Source: G965276765 sp965276765 (GTDB lineage: Bacteria > Actinomycetota > Acidimicrobiia > Acidimicrobiales > Palsa-688). Taken from it: DNA of 64,000 nucleotides. The position numbers and the translations under genes were made by a program. The stretch spans positions 4,588,001 through 4,652,000 of the forward strand of contig OZ255627.1 in NCBI GenBank assembly GCA_965276765.1, read 5' to 3'. The notes beneath the pieces were generated by a model, which made no database searches, was not told the DNA's origin, and was given only the letters and a program-made list of their open reading frames with translations. This document shows, piece by piece, positions 15,416 to 24,995 of this stretch (positions are counted from its first letter, which is position 1; each line of letters begins with the position of its first letter).

Positions 15416-16855
15416 TCAGACCCCTACCACCGCACCCAGCTCGTCGAGACCAATCTCGAGCTGGCCGAGCAGGCGCTGGAGATGGGGCAGGGCCCGACGG
15501 TCACCCGTGAGGCCGAAATCGAGACTTCCGCGGTAACTGGTCACCGTGATGTTGAGGGCCTGACCGTCGATGGGAATCGAGAGGGGATAAAGGCCTTCGA
15601 GGATCGCCCCGTTGTAGTAGCGCGTTCGCCTCGGGCCGGGGAGGTTGGAGATGATCAGGTTGAACGGGGGCGGAGCGAACCGGCCGACCGCCCCGACGGC
15701 GCTGAGGGCGATCGGCGCAACGGTCAAGGCGCTCAACGCCGTCGCCTGCAGCGAGCTCAGTCCGGCCAGGCTCCGCTTGCCTTCGGCCATTGACGCCTTG
15801 ACCGCCTCGAGGCGGTCACCGGGGTCTCCGAGGTTGGTCCCGAGTCCGGCCAGGATCGCCCCCACGGCGTTGCCACCATCCTCCCCTTGCGCCCCGTCGC
15901 GGAGCGACACCGGGGTCATGGCCACGAGCGGGTCATCGGGTAAGGCGTCGAAGGAGAGCAGGTAGGCCCGAAGGGCCGAAGCGCACATGGCCAACACGAC
16001 GTCGTTGACGGTCGCTTCGGATCCCTTGGCCACGGCCTTGATCCGCCCCAGGGGCCACGACTGGGCCGCGTAGCGGCGGGAGCCAGTGATGGGGACGTTG
16101 AGCATCGTTCGCGGGGGCGCTCCGGCTATCTGGTGGCTCCGGGTGAGCGCCGTCTCCACGGCCCGCCAACCGAGCGTCGGCCCGATGCCGACGAGCTCCC
16201 CAGCGGCCGCAAGGGCCGTCGCGGGCAGGGCGCCGAAATCGATCCCCGACCCCTCGCGGCTTGGGCCGGGGCGCGCCGCCCACACGGGCGGCACCACATC
16301 GTCGGGATCGAGGGCCAGGCTGTCTCCGAGCAACTTCAGGGCGGAGACGCCGTCGGCGAGGGAGTGATGGATCTTGGTGTAGATGGCGAACCTCCCGCCC
16401 TCCAACCCCTCTATCAGATGGACCTCCCACAGCGGCCGGCGGCGATCGAGCAACATCCCGTGCAGGTAGGACGTCAACGCCAATAGCTCGCGAACCCGAC
16501 CCGGCCGTGGCAGGGCGGAGTGACGGACGTGATGCTCGAGATCCACGTCCTCGTCGGTAACCCACGTCCAGGCCCCCAGCGTACGTAGGGACCGTTCGGG
16601 GCGGCGCCGGAAAAGATCGCGCACCTCGACGCTCTCCAGCATCCGATGGTAGAGCTCAGGCACCCAGTCGGGCCCTGCGCCATCAGGTATGCGAAAGAGC
16701 TCCAGCGAACCGACGTGCATCGGCTGTGCCCTGCGCTCGGCCAGCAGGAATACCGCATCGGTGATCGGCATAAGTCCCACCGGCACCACCGTTCCCTCCG
16801 GCGACCGAATCGCCCTTTCCCCTGCACCAACCGCACCTGCGGCCGGTTCCTTCAC
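15416..16855 (-). CDS. WS/DGAT-type O-acyltransferase
   Basis: The active-site HHSLADG (HHxxxDG, residues 163-169) is intact. The N-terminus of the conserved fold is MPITDAVFLLAERRAQPMHVG, and the C-terminal half has NVPITGSRR, VNDVVLAMCASALR and NLIISNLPGP. These are hallmarks of bacterial wax-ester synthase/diacylglycerol acyltransferases that make storage lipid from acyl-CoA. The GTG at 16855 gives 479 aa; ATG 16771 would give 451 aa and starts exactly at the conserved block, so either is possible. Neighbours include no other lipid-storage gene. Confidence 0.9.
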   Translation of the reverse strand: MKEPAAGAVGAGERAIRSPEGTVVPVGLMPITDAVFLLAERRAQPMHVGSLELFRIPDGAGPDWVPELYHRMLESVEVRDLFRRRPERSLRTLGAWTWVTDEDVDLEHHVRHSALPRPGRVRELLALTSYLHGMLLDRRRPLWEVHLIEGLEGGRFAIYTKIHHSLADGVSALKLLGDSLALDPDDVVPPVWAARPGPSREGSGIDFGALPATALAAAGELVGIGPTLGWRAVETALTRSHQIAGAPPRTMLNVPITGSRRYAAQSWPLGRIKAVAKGSEATVNDVVLAMCASALRAYLLSFDALPDDPLVAMTPVSLRDGAQGEDGGNAVGAILAGLGTNLGDPGDRLEAVKASMAEGKRSLAGLSSLQATALSALTVAPIALSAVGAVGRFAPPPFNLIISNLPGPRRTRYYNGAILEGLYPLSIPIDGQALNITVTSYRGSLDFGLTGDRRALPHLQRLLGQLEIGLDELGAVVGV

Positions 16856-17071
16856 GAGTCGACCGACAATCTACCCGCCCCGCTCGGATGGACCAATCGG
16901 CCGTCCGCTTGCGTCTCACCAGCGAGTCAACAAGGCGCAAAGAACCCCGCTCCGCGCGACAAGAACGCGTAAACGCTCACCGATCGTGGCGGGGCTCCCA
17001 GCAGACTCCACCCATCGATCGGCCCATCCTGGGCCCGAAGGACCCTCCGGGGTCGCCGGTTGGAGGCAAAC

Positions 17072-17245
17072 GTGGAGAACGATGTGACCTACCTCGCCAT
17101 CGTGATCGGCCTGTTCGTGCTGATGTTCGTTCTCGTCAAAGAGTGCGACCTGATCATCGGATCGGACGAGGCCGCCTTCGATGAGCAGGGTGGCGAGCCG
17201 GATCCCGTCGACGCCGAGGGCGAGGATGAGGCGGTGGCAGCGTGA
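17072..17245 (+). CDS. Small membrane protein at the head of the kdp operon
   Basis: GTG 17072 follows GGAGG by 5 nt and gives a 57-aa protein. It has a single transmembrane helix (YLAIVIGLFVLMFVLV), then KECDLI, and an acidic C-terminal tail rich in Asp/Glu. Its TGA overlaps the kdpF GTG as GTGA, so it is part of the operon. Function unknown; a KdpF-like stabilising or regulatory role is inferred from position only. Confidence 0.7.
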   Translation: MENDVTYLAIVIGLFVLMFVLVKECDLIIGSDEAAFDEQGGEPDPVDAEGEDEAVAA

Positions 17246-17349
17246 TCCTCGGTCTGGCCATGTCCGGCGACGATCTCGCCGGCATCATCGTGTCTGCGCT
17301 CGTGATCGTCTACCTCGTCTACGCCCTCGTGTTCCCGGAGAAGCTCTAG
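17242..17349 (+). CDS. kdpF: KdpF, small subunit of the Kdp K+ pump
   Basis: A 35-aa single-helix protein, starting at GTG 17242 (ILGLAMSGDDLAGIIVSALV) and ending in the typical KdpF YLVYALVFPEKL. Its TAG directly abuts the kdpA ATG and its start overlaps the upstream small gene. KdpF stabilises the KdpABC complex in the membrane. Confidence 0.88.
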   Translation: MILGLAMSGDDLAGIIVSALVIVYLVYALVFPEKL

Positions 17350-19101
17350 ATGACCTCCCAGGGATGGTTCGAGTTCATCCTCTACTTCGTCCTGATCGCC
17401 ATCTCGACGCCGCTGGTAGGCAACTACATGGCCAAGGTCTACACGGGCCAGAAGGTCGTGGGGGACCGCGTCTTCGGTCCGTTCGAGCGGGTGGTCTTCC
17501 GGGTCACGGGCGTCGACCCCGAAGGTGAGCAGCGCTGGAGTACGTATGCCGTCTCCCTGCTGCTCTTCAGCCTCGTCGGTGTCCTTCTCCTCTACGCCGT
17601 TCTCAGGTTCCAGGCCTACCTGCCGTTCAACCGGGGCCACATCACGACCGGCAACGCCTTCAGCCCGGGGGCTGCGTTCAACGTGAGCATGAGCTTCCTC
17701 ACCAACACCAACTGGCAGGTCTACACCGGAGAGACGGCGGCGTCGGCGTTCACCAACTTCTTTGGCCTCGTTCTCCAACAGTTCCTTTCTGCGGCCGTCG
17801 GCCTCGCCGTGGTCGTCGCCCTGATTCGGGGCCTCACCCGCCGGCGTCGAGGCACCCTCGGGAGCTTCTGGGTGGATGTCACCAAGTCGGTCACCCGCAT
17901 TCTGCTCCCCCTTTCCCTGCTCTTCGCGATCGTTCTCATGAGCCAGGGAGCCATCGAGAGCTTCGGGAAGCCGGTGACGACGACGACCGTTGCGGGCCAG
18001 GCGACCCACAGCAAATCGTCGGCCCTGCAGGAGACCTTCGTGCCACAACCCGACGCCTCGCAAAGCGCCATCGAGATGCTCGGCGACAACGGTGGTGGCG
18101 TCTACAACTCCAATAACAGCCACCCGTGGGAGGATCCCAACGCGATCGCCTACATCCTGTTGATCTGGAACACCACGCTCATCGCCTGGGCGAGCACCTG
18201 GATGTTCGGACGGATGGTCGGATCGAAGAAACAGGGATTCGCCGTCCTCGGATCGATGATCGTGATCTTCACCGCTTCGGGAGTGTTCTCTTACGTGATG
18301 GAGGGCAACGGCAACAACAAGCTCAACGTCGCGGGGGTGAGCCAGGCGGCGACATCGAGCCACGCCGGCGGCAACCTCGAGGGCAAAGACCTGCGTTTCG
18401 GTGTGGCCGCTTCGGCCCTGCAAGAGAATGCCGTGACCAGCACATCGGACGGCGGGTACGGCTCGAGCTTCGACAGCTACACGCCCCTCGGCGGTTCGGC
18501 GGCCCTCGTCAACATGCTGCTCGGCGAGGTCAGCCCGGGCGGCACCGGCTCCGGGCTCTACGGCAAGCTGGTCTTAGCTCTGCTGAGCGTCTTCGTCGCC
18601 GGGCTCATGGTGGGACGCACACCCGAGTACCTGGGCAAGAAGATCCAAGCGGCCGAGATGAAGCTCGTGGTGATCTACATCCTGGCTGTGCCGCTCGTGA
18701 TCCTCGTGTTCGCGGCCATCGCCATCGTCTCCAACTTCGCCACGGCAAAGCTCGGCAACAGCGGACCACACGGACTCACGGAGCTCGTCTACGCCTACAC
18801 ATCGGCGGCCAACAACAACGGCTCGGCCTTTGCTGGTATCACCACCGAGACGACCTGGTACGAGACGACGATGGGCATTGCCATGTTCGTCGGCCGCTTC
18901 GCACCGATCATCGCCGTGTTGGCCATCGGCGGATCGCTCGGCCGTAAAAAGGCGGTACCGGCAACGGCGGGCACATTCAGGACCGACACTCCCCTCTTCG
19001 CCGGCCTGCTGCTTGCGGTGACCGTCATCCTCGTCGGCCTCACCTACTTCCCGATCCTGGCGCTCGGCCCCATCGTCGAGCACCTCAGCGGCCACTTCTA
19101 A
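17350..19101 (+). CDS. kdpA: KdpA, K+-channel-like subunit of the Kdp pump
   Basis: The 583-aa membrane protein has the KdpA pattern: SMSFLTNTNWQVYTGE (first selectivity-filter-like loop), SNNSHPWEDPNA, VNMLLGEVSPGGTGSGLYG and YAYTSAANNNGSAFAG. KdpA is a superfamily-of-K+-transporters protein that binds K+ outside and passes it to KdpB. It begins directly after the kdpF stop and is followed 9 nt later by kdpB with AAGGAG between. Length is normal. Confidence 0.97.
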   Translation: MTSQGWFEFILYFVLIAISTPLVGNYMAKVYTGQKVVGDRVFGPFERVVFRVTGVDPEGEQRWSTYAVSLLLFSLVGVLLLYAVLRFQAYLPFNRGHITTGNAFSPGAAFNVSMSFLTNTNWQVYTGETAASAFTNFFGLVLQQFLSAAVGLAVVVALIRGLTRRRRGTLGSFWVDVTKSVTRILLPLSLLFAIVLMSQGAIESFGKPVTTTTVAGQATHSKSSALQETFVPQPDASQSAIEMLGDNGGGVYNSNNSHPWEDPNAIAYILLIWNTTLIAWASTWMFGRMVGSKKQGFAVLGSMIVIFTASGVFSYVMEGNGNNKLNVAGVSQAATSSHAGGNLEGKDLRFGVAASALQENAVTSTSDGGYGSSFDSYTPLGGSAALVNMLLGEVSPGGTGSGLYGKLVLALLSVFVAGLMVGRTPEYLGKKIQAAEMKLVVIYILAVPLVILVFAAIAIVSNFATAKLGNSGPHGLTELVYAYTSAANNNGSAFAGITTETTWYETTMGIAMFVGRFAPIIAVLAIGGSLGRKKAVPATAGTFRTDTPLFAGLLLAVTVILVGLTYFPILALGPIVEHLSGHF

Positions 19102-19110
19102 AGGAGCGGT

Positions 19111-21225
19111 ATGAGCACCGAAACCCTGCCTCAGGTAGAAGAGGCCGGCGAGCGCCGCGAGGGGGGAAACAATCGGAAGGCACAGTCCCTCTTCGCTCCC
19201 GAGATCGTCAGGCCGGCCATTCTGGAGAGCTTCAAGAAGCTCGACCCGCGCGTCCAGCTACGCAATCCTGTCATGTTCATCGTCGAAGCGGGAAGCGTCT
19301 GGACGAGCATCCTCTTCTTCCAGAACCTGTCCGGCAGCACAGCCAACAGCGTCTTCACCGGTCTGGTTGCGATCTGGCTGTGGTTCACCGTTCTGTTCGC
19401 CAATTTCGCCGAAGCCGTCGCCGAGGGAAGAGGCAAGGCGCAAGCCGACACACTCCGGAGGACCCGCTCCGAAACCGTCGCCCGGGTCATCCTGTCGGAC
19501 GGCTCGAGGGTCGAGAAGCCATCAACCGACTTGCAGATCGGTGAGCTGGTCGAGGTGCTGCCCGACATGGTCATCCCCGGCGACGGGGACGTCGTGGAGG
19601 GCATCGCCTCGGTAGACGAGTCCGCCATCACGGGCGAATCGGCCCCGGTGATACGCGAGTCCGGCGGAGACCGATCGGCGGTCACAGGGGGCACCCGGGT
19701 CCTCTCCGACGGGATTGTCGTCAAGATCTCGACAAGGCCGGGCGAGAGCTTCATCGACCGCATGATCGCACTGGTCGAAGGTGCCTCGAGGCAAAAGACG
19801 CCCAACGAGATCGCGCTGAACATCCTCTTGGTCGGCCTCACGCTCGTCTTCCTGCTTGCGGTGGTGACTCTCCAGCCGTTCGCGGTGTACTCGAGCGCGC
19901 CGCAGTCGATCACGATCCTGATCGCCCTGCTCGTCTGCCTGATACCCACGACCATCGGCGCCCTCCTCTCTGCAATCGGGATCGCCGGCATGGACCGCCT
20001 CGTGCAACGCAACGTGCTCTCGATGTCGGGCCGTGCCGTCGAGGCGGCGGGTGACGTCTCGACGCTCCTGCTCGACAAGACCGGCACGATCACCTATGGC
20101 AACCGAATGGCGGCCGAGTTTCTCCCCGTCGGAGGCGTTGACGTCGACGACCTGGCCGAGGTCGTACTGCTCTCTTCGCTCGCCGACGAGACTCCCGAGG
20201 GGCGCTCGGTCGTCGCTCTGGCCGGAGATGCCTACGGCAAGCGTGGCCTGGATACCCCCGGTGCCGAGTTGGTGCCGTTCACGGCCCAGACGCGCATGTC
20301 GGGCATCGAGTGGAACGACCGTTCGATCCGCAAGGGCGCGGCCGACTCCGTCAGGCGTTGGGTGACCGATGCTGGCGGCTCGGTGCCGAGCGACCTCGAT
20401 CCGATCGTGACCGACATCTCCCAAGAGGGGGGGACGCCGCTCGTGGTCGCAGAGGGAAGGAGCCAGGGTGACACGGTCGTCGATCCCCGCATCCTCGGCG
20501 TGATCCACCTCAAGGACACGGTGAAGACGGGCATGGCCGAGCGCTTCGCAGACATGCGCTCCATGGGGATCCGTACCGTCATGATCACCGGCGACAACCC
20601 GCTAACGGCGGCGGCGATCGCCAAGGAGGCGGGGGTCGACGATTTCCTCGCCGAGGCCACTCCCGAGGACAAGATGGCCCGCATCCGAGCCGAGCAGGCC
20701 GGCGGCAACCTGGTCGCCATGACCGGCGACGGGACCAACGATGCTCCCGCTCTCGCCCAGGCCGACGTCGGCGTGGCCATGAACACCGGGACTCAGGCGG
20801 CGAAGGAAGCAGGGAACATGGTGGACCTGGATTCCAACCCGACCAAGCTGCTCGAGATCGTCGAGATCGGCAAGCAGCTGTTGATCACACGTGGCTCGCT
20901 AACAACGTTCTCCATCGCCAACGACGTGGCCAAGTACTTCGCCATCATCCCAGCCATGTTCCAAGGCGTGTTTCCCGCCCTGCGGACGATCAACATCATG
21001 AAGCTCGCCAACCCCCACTCGGCCATCCTGTCGGCCGTCATCTTCAACGCCCTCATCATCGTCGTCCTGATCCCGCTCGCCTTGCGAGGTGTGAAGTTTC
21101 GGGCCGAGGGAGCGTCCGCGACACTGCGCCGAAACCTCCTGATCTACGGCCTCGGCGGGCTCGTCACCCCCTTCATCGGGATCAAGATCATCGACCTGAT
21201 CATCTCCAACCTCGGAGTCAAGTGA
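19111..21225 (+). CDS. kdpB: KdpB, P-type ATPase subunit of the Kdp pump
   Basis: The 704-aa protein has the P-type ATPase landmarks in order: TGESAPV (actuator domain), LIPTTIGALL (membrane motif), the phosphorylated Asp322 in LLLDKTGTIT, the KGA nucleotide-binding motif, and GDGTNDAPALAQADVG. It hydrolyses ATP to drive K+ uptake through KdpA. Its TGA overlaps the kdpC ATG by 1 nt. Length and motifs are complete. Confidence 0.98.
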   Translation: MSTETLPQVEEAGERREGGNNRKAQSLFAPEIVRPAILESFKKLDPRVQLRNPVMFIVEAGSVWTSILFFQNLSGSTANSVFTGLVAIWLWFTVLFANFAEAVAEGRGKAQADTLRRTRSETVARVILSDGSRVEKPSTDLQIGELVEVLPDMVIPGDGDVVEGIASVDESAITGESAPVIRESGGDRSAVTGGTRVLSDGIVVKISTRPGESFIDRMIALVEGASRQKTPNEIALNILLVGLTLVFLLAVVTLQPFAVYSSAPQSITILIALLVCLIPTTIGALLSAIGIAGMDRLVQRNVLSMSGRAVEAAGDVSTLLLDKTGTITYGNRMAAEFLPVGGVDVDDLAEVVLLSSLADETPEGRSVVALAGDAYGKRGLDTPGAELVPFTAQTRMSGIEWNDRSIRKGAADSVRRWVTDAGGSVPSDLDPIVTDISQEGGTPLVVAEGRSQGDTVVDPRILGVIHLKDTVKTGMAERFADMRSMGIRTVMITGDNPLTAAAIAKEAGVDDFLAEATPEDKMARIRAEQAGGNLVAMTGDGTNDAPALAQADVGVAMNTGTQAAKEAGNMVDLDSNPTKLLEIVEIGKQLLITRGSLTTFSIANDVAKYFAIIPAMFQGVFPALRTINIMKLANPHSAILSAVIFNALIIVVLIPLALRGVKFRAEGASATLRRNLLIYGLGGLVTPFIGIKIIDLIISNLGVK

Positions 21226-22043
21226 TGTATACCCTGCGCCGCCAGCTTCTCCCCGCCATAGGCCTCACGATCGCCTTCGTCCTGATGTGCTGTGTCGCCT
21301 ACCCGGCAGTCACGTGGGTAATCGGCGATGTCGCCTTCCACAAGCAGATCACCGGCTCGTTCATCAAGGACAACGCCAAGGTGGTCGGGTCAAGCCTCAT
21401 CGGCCAAAACTTCCTCGATTCGAGCGGCAATCCGCTACCGCAGTACTTCCAGCCCCGCCCATCGGACACCTACGTGGGCCCCTACAGCCCAGCGACCGGG
21501 AGCAACGCATCCAACCTCGGCCCCGAAAGCCCACTCCTCGTCGGGTTCATTCCCGGCGTCAACACCGTCGAGGCCGACGGAAGCTCGTTCCCGATCCACG
21601 CCAAGCAGTACAACCCGTTCGCCACCAAGGCGGATCCGTATTGCGTCCCCATGAACGTGGCAACCAAGTCGACCCCATCTGCTCCGGTCGCAGCTCCGAC
21701 CGCCGGCGAGACGTTCGCCAAGGCCAACGGCGCCTACGTCTGCGACCCCAATACCGTCCCCGAGCGGACCATCGCCTACCGCAAGCTCAACGGCCTTCCC
21801 ACCAGCGTCAAGGTCCCGGTCGACGCTGTGACGGCGTCGGCATCGGGATTGGATCCCGACATCAGCCCGGCCAACGCCGACGACCAGGCCGCCCGGGTTG
21901 CCAGAGCAGGCCACCTCCATCGCAGCGAGGTCATGAAGCTGATCGCCGATCACACGCAGGGCCGTCAGCTCGGTTTCCTCGGCGAGCGGGTCGTCAATGT
22001 CCTCGAGTTGAACATCGCCCTCGACCATGCCTCCAAGGGCTGA
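21225..22043 (+). CDS. kdpC: KdpC with an enlarged extracytoplasmic domain
   Basis: The 272-aa protein has one N-terminal helix (LLPAIGLTIAFVLMCCVAYP) and the KdpC motifs SLIGQNF, PVDAVTASASGLDPDISP and VNVLELNIALD. Family members are usually about 190 aa; the excess is an insert of roughly 80 residues (about 110-190) with two Cys (DPYCVP, AYVCDP) between the SLIGQNF and TASASGLD blocks. Start ATG 21225 overlaps kdpB. No kdpD/kdpE follows, so regulation must be encoded elsewhere. Confidence 0.93.
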   Translation: MYTLRRQLLPAIGLTIAFVLMCCVAYPAVTWVIGDVAFHKQITGSFIKDNAKVVGSSLIGQNFLDSSGNPLPQYFQPRPSDTYVGPYSPATGSNASNLGPESPLLVGFIPGVNTVEADGSSFPIHAKQYNPFATKADPYCVPMNVATKSTPSAPVAAPTAGETFAKANGAYVCDPNTVPERTIAYRKLNGLPTSVKVPVDAVTASASGLDPDISPANADDQAARVARAGHLHRSEVMKLIADHTQGRQLGFLGERVVNVLELNIALDHASKG

Positions 22044-22075
22044 CGACGCTCGGGCGGTCGGTGCCCCATGAGGGA

Positions 22076-23632
22076 TCAGATGCTCTTCGACCTCCCTTTC
22101 GCCGGCCAGTACTCATCGCGAAGAGAGCTCTTCGCCAGCTTGCCGGTGGCGAGTCGAGGGAGGCTCTCCTTGAAGTCGACCGATCGTGGCACCTTGTAAC
22201 GAGCCATCCGGTCGCGTGCGTAGGCGAGGATCTCCTCGGCGACGTGCGGACGCGGGAGATGGCCGGCTTCGAGCTGGATGACTGCCTTGACCTCCTCGCC
22301 GAGGTCGCCGTTCGGTACGCCGATGACGGCCACGTCGGCGACCATCGGGTGCATGATGAGCACGTTCTCGATCTCTTGGGGATAGATGTTCACGCCCCCA
22401 GCGACGATCATGAAGCTGGAGCGATCGGTGAGGAAGAGATATCCCTCGTCGTTGACGTAGCCGATGTCGCCGAGTGTCGCCCATGTCTCGTGGTCGGGAT
22501 GTCGTCCCGACCGAGTCTTCTCCGGCGCGTTGTGGTACTCGAAGATGGGTTCATCTCTGGCGAAGTAGACGGAGCCAGTCTGGCCGGCGGGCAGGTCGGC
22601 ACCGTCCGCAGCGCAGATGTGGATATCGCCGAGCACGGCCCGTCCAACCGTCCCGGGGTGCTTCAGCCAGTCCTCGGGACCGACATAGGTGCGGCCGACG
22701 CCTTCGGTCCCTGAGTAGTACTCGTGGAGGATGGGACCCCACCAGGCGAGCATTTGCTCCTTGACCGAGCGCGGGCAGGGTGCCGCGGCATGAATGGCGG
22801 TCCTGTGGGTGGAAAGATCCCACGCCGATCGCTGCTCGGGACCGAGCTTCAGCATGCGGACGAACATCGTGGGGACCCACTGGCTGTGGGTCACGTGGTA
22901 GGCCCCGATCGAACGAAGTGCCTCGAGGGCATCGAAGCGCTTCATGATCACGACGGTGCCGCCCATGGCCTGCGCTCCGACCGAGAAGCACATCGGCGCC
23001 GAGTGGTACAGCGGCGCGGGCGAGAGATAGACGGTCGAGTCATCGAAGCCGAAAAAGTCGCGGGCGAAGCGGGTCGTGCTGGCGACGTACTCGCGCACCG
23101 ACGCGTTCGGTAGGGCCGCCTTGATCCCCTTCGGCCACCCGGTCGTCCCAGAGCTGTAGAGCATCCACTGACCAACCGGTTCACTCTCGAGGGGTCGTGC
23201 GGGTGCTCGAGCCACGACCTTCTCGTAGCGCTCATAGCCCTCGACGTCGCCGCCGACGGCCAGCCAGTTTTTACATTTTGCCGCCGTGTCGGTGAGGCCT
23301 GGAAGGACCCGAGCCAGCGAGGCGCTCACCACGACCGTTTTCGCCTCCGAATCACGGAGGATGTAGCCCACCTCGGCCTCGGTGAGGTGGAAGTTGATCG
23401 GTGTGATGTACAAACCCGAGCGGAGACCGGCCCACACCACCTCGAAATAGCTGGGGGTGTTCTCCATCAGAATGGCGAGATGGTCCCCTCGCCGCAGGCC
23501 CCGGGCGAAAAGCAACTGGGCGAGCCGCTGGGAGCGCGTCTCGAGTTGGGAGAAGGTGACTGCCTCACCGGTCTCGGCCATGACGACGGCCGCCTTGCTC
23601 CCGTTCTCATCGCAGTATCGACCCGGATACAT
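22076..23632 (-). CDS. Acyl-CoA synthetase (AMP-forming)
   Basis: The 518-aa protein has the adenylate-forming signatures YSSGTTGWPKGIK (P-loop-like), YYSGTEGVGRTYV, a core TLGDIGYVNDEGYLFLTDR, and VPRSVDFKESLPRLATGKLAKSSLR with the C-terminal catalytic Lys. It is closest to FadD-like acyl-CoA ligases of actinobacteria. The acid used cannot be read from the sequence; nearby enoyl-CoA hydratases fit a fatty- or sterol-acid catabolic setting. Confidence 0.9.
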   Translation of the reverse strand: MYPGRYCDENGSKAAVVMAETGEAVTFSQLETRSQRLAQLLFARGLRRGDHLAILMENTPSYFEVVWAGLRSGLYITPINFHLTEAEVGYILRDSEAKTVVVSASLARVLPGLTDTAAKCKNWLAVGGDVEGYERYEKVVARAPARPLESEPVGQWMLYSSGTTGWPKGIKAALPNASVREYVASTTRFARDFFGFDDSTVYLSPAPLYHSAPMCFSVGAQAMGGTVVIMKRFDALEALRSIGAYHVTHSQWVPTMFVRMLKLGPEQRSAWDLSTHRTAIHAAAPCPRSVKEQMLAWWGPILHEYYSGTEGVGRTYVGPEDWLKHPGTVGRAVLGDIHICAADGADLPAGQTGSVYFARDEPIFEYHNAPEKTRSGRHPDHETWATLGDIGYVNDEGYLFLTDRSSFMIVAGGVNIYPQEIENVLIMHPMVADVAVIGVPNGDLGEEVKAVIQLEAGHLPRPHVAEEILAYARDRMARYKVPRSVDFKESLPRLATGKLAKSSLRDEYWPAKGRSKSI

Positions 23633-23836
23633 CAGCGGTACCTTTCCCTAGAGGAGCCATCACACGACTCCGCGGCGCGCACGTCAGCCAAGAGTTCCGT
23701 CGTGAGGAGCTCGGCGCCAACAACAACCGATTCTCCCTGACTGTCGCCGCGCACGCACGGAGCACTCCGTCGGCTTCTCCCTCGCGTCGGCCGAACAACG
23801 ATAGGCTGCGCGTGCTTTCGTAAGACATGGAGCGTG

Positions 23837-24862
23837 ATGCAGGCCGAGGAGCCCCAGCCGATTCTGGCCTCGATCACCGAGGCGGCGATCTTCGTCACCC
23901 TCACCGTCGATCCCGGGGCCGAGGCCGAGGCTCGCGATCTGCTGTCGGATGTCAGCGGACTCAGGCGGTCGGTGGGGTTCCGGATCCCCGAGGCCGAACT
24001 GACCTGTGTGGTAGGTGTGGGCGCCGCACTTTGGGATCGATTGTTTGGCCTGCCGAGGCCGGCCGGGCTGCATCCGTTTCGTGAGCTGAACGGTTCGAGC
24101 CACAGCGCACCGGCGACGGCCGGCGACGTGTTCTTCCACATCCGGGCTCATCGCCTTGACCTGTGCTTCGAGCTCGCGCAACTGCTCACCGACCGACTCA
24201 ACGCGCACGCCCAGGTCGTCGACGAGGTCCACGGATTCAGGTCGTTCGACGAACGCGACCTGCTCGGCTTCGTCGACGGCACCGAGAACCCCGAAGGGAC
24301 AGCGGGGTGTGCCGCTGTCCTGATCGGCGAGGAGGACCCGGAGTTCGCCGGCGGAAGCTACGTCGCCGTCCAGAAATACCTCCATGACCTCGGGACGTGG
24401 AATGCGCTGACGGTCGAGGAACAAGAGCGAGCGTTCGGTCGGACGAAGCTCAACGACATCGAGTTCCCCGACGAGCTGAAACCTGCCAACTCGCACCTGG
24501 CGCTCAACACGATCGTCGACGAGAACGGCGAACAGCGCCAGATCATGCGCTTCAACATGCCATTCGGCCGCGTCGGCGCAGGAGAGTTCGGTACCTATTT
24601 CATCGGCTACGTCCGCAGCCCCGAGGTGATCGAGCAGATGCTCCAAAACATGTTTATCGGCAAGCCACCGGGCAACTACGACCGGATCCTCGACTTCTCC
24701 ACTGCGGTCACGGGCAATCTGTTCTTCGTACCCACCATCGACTTCCTCAACGACCCTCACGGCCCGGCGCCCGCTGCGGTACCCAGCACCGAGGACGGGC
24801 CTGTGCCCAGCGGCGGCTCGCTCGGGATCGGAAGCTTGAAGGGGAGCTCGCCTACTTCATGA
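23837..24862 (+). CDS. DyP-type heme peroxidase with an encapsulin-targeting tail
   Basis: Start ATG 23837 follows GGAG; GTG 23834 is also possible. The 341-aa protein has the DyP motif GFVDGTENP with catalytic Asp147, PANSHLALN with probable proximal heme His220, and RFNMPFGR. The last residues, GGSLGIGSLKGSS, match the cargo-loading peptide that docks DyP peroxidases inside encapsulin shells, after a Pro/Gly-rich linker. Such enzymes use H2O2 against dyes or lignin-like compounds and act in oxidative-stress compartments. No encapsulin gene lies beside it. Confidence 0.93.
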   Translation: MQAEEPQPILASITEAAIFVTLTVDPGAEAEARDLLSDVSGLRRSVGFRIPEAELTCVVGVGAALWDRLFGLPRPAGLHPFRELNGSSHSAPATAGDVFFHIRAHRLDLCFELAQLLTDRLNAHAQVVDEVHGFRSFDERDLLGFVDGTENPEGTAGCAAVLIGEEDPEFAGGSYVAVQKYLHDLGTWNALTVEEQERAFGRTKLNDIEFPDELKPANSHLALNTIVDENGEQRQIMRFNMPFGRVGAGEFGTYFIGYVRSPEVIEQMLQNMFIGKPPGNYDRILDFSTAVTGNLFFVPTIDFLNDPHGPAPAAVPSTEDGPVPSGGSLGIGSLKGSSPTS

Positions 24863-24995
24863 GCTGACGCCAACCAGCGACTCTGGCTGGCGGCTGCTCC
24901 ACCGTGACGGAGAGGATCGAAGTCACAGCCAACGAGGCTCGCCTGGTCGGCCGCGGCGCTATCAGCGCCAGCGGTTCGATGCCGCATGGGATCCG

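Noticed and set aside
16856..17071. Possible c-di-AMP or K+-responsive riboswitch upstream of the kdp operon
   Set aside because: I see no recognisable ydaO-type consensus; only GC-rich short dyads are present.
17089..18423. 444-aa minus-strand frame opposite kdpA
   Set aside because: Asp/His/Arg-rich antisense shadow typical of high-GC DNA; kdpA motifs are on the other strand.
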